Source: Vitrella brassicaformis
Taxonomy: Eukaryota; Sar; Vitrellaceae
Length of the DNA: 32,442 nt
Assembly (NCBI GenBank): GCA_001179505.1
Contig: CDMY01000033.1
Span: 174,542-206,983, forward strand
Direction of reading: 5' to 3'
Shown here: positions 31,958 through 32,442 of the stretch, in pieces
Position numbering within the stretch: the first letter of the stretch is position 1
Layout: every line of letters starts with the position of its first letter
Notes under the pieces: model-generated
Told to the model about the DNA's origin: nothing
The model's input: the letters and a program-made list of their open reading frames with translations, nothing else
Database searches by the model: none
Made by a program: the position numbers and the translations under genes

Positions 31958-32442
31958 CTACGGCGGTGCTGGTAGGGCCTGTTTGATAACCCCCTGCACC
32001 TGCATCTGGATCTGCTCCTCACTCGGTAACTCCACGTCGCCCTCCCCCTCGGTCGCGGCACCCTCCTGTGAGAGAATGACCCCCGCAGATGGGAGGCACG
32101 CACGGTACATACGTGGTCTGCTTGTCTGTTTGTGTGTTGGTGCTGTAGTCTTACCTGAGGCGCGTCTTCTGTGACGGCTTGTTCGATCTTGGTTCCCTCC
32201 AGTTGCGGAAGACGGGCGATGTGCCCAGGTCGGGGGAGACAGACGGTGAGGGATGAAGGCTGGGAGAGGGAGGGGGGGAGGCCGAGGAGGACGAGTGGCG
32301 GGAGGGCTGCTCGGCCGCAGCTGCAGCCATGGCCACCTGCCGCTCCCCCATGGCAACGAACAGGATGTTGGCCTCGCGACGCACGTCGATGGCCAGCCTC
32401 CCTCCTGGTGGAGCTGCGCGAGCCAGCGAACTCCGCATGTGG
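31958..32442 (-). CDS. 3' end of an unknown gene containing a DENN-gene fragment (5' end outside the window)
   Basis: The last exon is 32065-31958 (35 residues plus TAG), acidic then Gln-rich: EGAATEGEGDVELPSEEQIQ and on to VIKQALPAPP. Its acceptor TCTCTCACAG pairs with the donor GTAAGAC after 32155, phase 0. In that frame the exon before reads LEGTKIEQAVTEDAPQ. Further upstream an open segment (GRLAIDVRREANILFVAMGE) reaches the window edge. Between them lies the 154-bp segment shared with the DENN gene. The upstream open frame and the final frame are not the same through this segment: a 10-bp gap relative to the DENN copy shifts it. So either an intron spans part of the insert or the gene is broken. 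No family is recognised. Confidence 0.45.
   Translation of the reverse strand, partial: TCGVRWLAQLHQEGGWPSTCVARPTSCSLPWGSGRWPWLQLRPSSPPATRPPRPPPLPLPAFIPHRLSPPTWAHRPSSATGGNQDRTSRHRRRASGKTTAPTHKQTSRPRMYRACLPSAGVILSQEGAATEGEGDVELPSEEQIQMQVQGVIKQALPAPP
32202..32355 (-). repeat. Copy of the DENN-gene segment 12411-12574
   Basis: It matches 12411-12574 from GTTGCGGAAG to CCATGGCA, with a 10-bp gap (GGCTCCCGAG missing here) and one C/T difference. Flanks on both sides are unrelated, so both edges of the duplication are inside the window. Confidence 0.92.

Noticed and set aside
31609-32103. Minus-strand Arg-rich open frame of 164 codons
   Set aside because: Composition typical of an out-of-frame reading of GC-rich DNA. 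The acidic frame ending at 31958 joins a proper splice donor and acceptor in phase.

Overview
This is eukaryotic nuclear DNA. Genes are broken by many short GT-AG introns (mostly 40-130 bp), the DNA is GC-rich, introns and spacers are full of CA, CCAT and GGGA simple repeats, and the genes belong to eukaryote-only families: polyubiquitin, a YJU2/CCDC130 splicing factor, a tripartite DENN protein and a UBA-domain NUB1-like protein. The style fits a free-living alveolate such as a chromerid (Vitrella-like). That assignment is inference from style, not from a marker gene.

Layout. (1) 88-2141 (+): 3' part of a NUB1-like UBA gene, ten exons visible. (2) 2877-3836 (-): intronless YJU2/CCDC130 homologue. 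(3) 4178-6115 (+): polyubiquitin with five repeats in ten exons, sharing a 341-bp divergent spacer with (2). (4) 6644-16176 (-): a very large gene. Ten exons join in one phase-consistent frame of 2,924 codons: DENN module, DENND4-type C-terminal region, about 1,150 disordered residues, a complete HAD phosphatase domain and a C-terminal membrane hairpin. (5) 16418-17776 (+): membrane-anchored DHRS7-like SDR, divergent from (4). (6) 17777-18888: gene-free spacer with a dispersed ~210-bp repeat and a 28-bp tandem repeat. (7) 18889-21623 (+): 17-exon gene for a basic, disordered protein of 399 residues. (8) about 22415-27530 (+): an unrecognised exon chain, a divergent protein-kinase-like gene, then three partial, decaying tandem copies of it, threaded with a repeated intron-borne module. 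(9) 27856-29226 (-): orphan protein. (10) 29227-31957: no gene recognised, repeat-rich. (11) 31958 to the right edge (-): 3' end of an unknown gene carrying a near-identical piece of the DENN gene.

No operon logic applies. The strongest leads for something undescribed are the DENN-HAD-membrane fusion, the repeated module shared between introns of unrelated genes, and the kinase-like tandem family in decay. Exon limits were set by hand from splice signals and frame continuity; the absence of transcripts is the main uncertainty.
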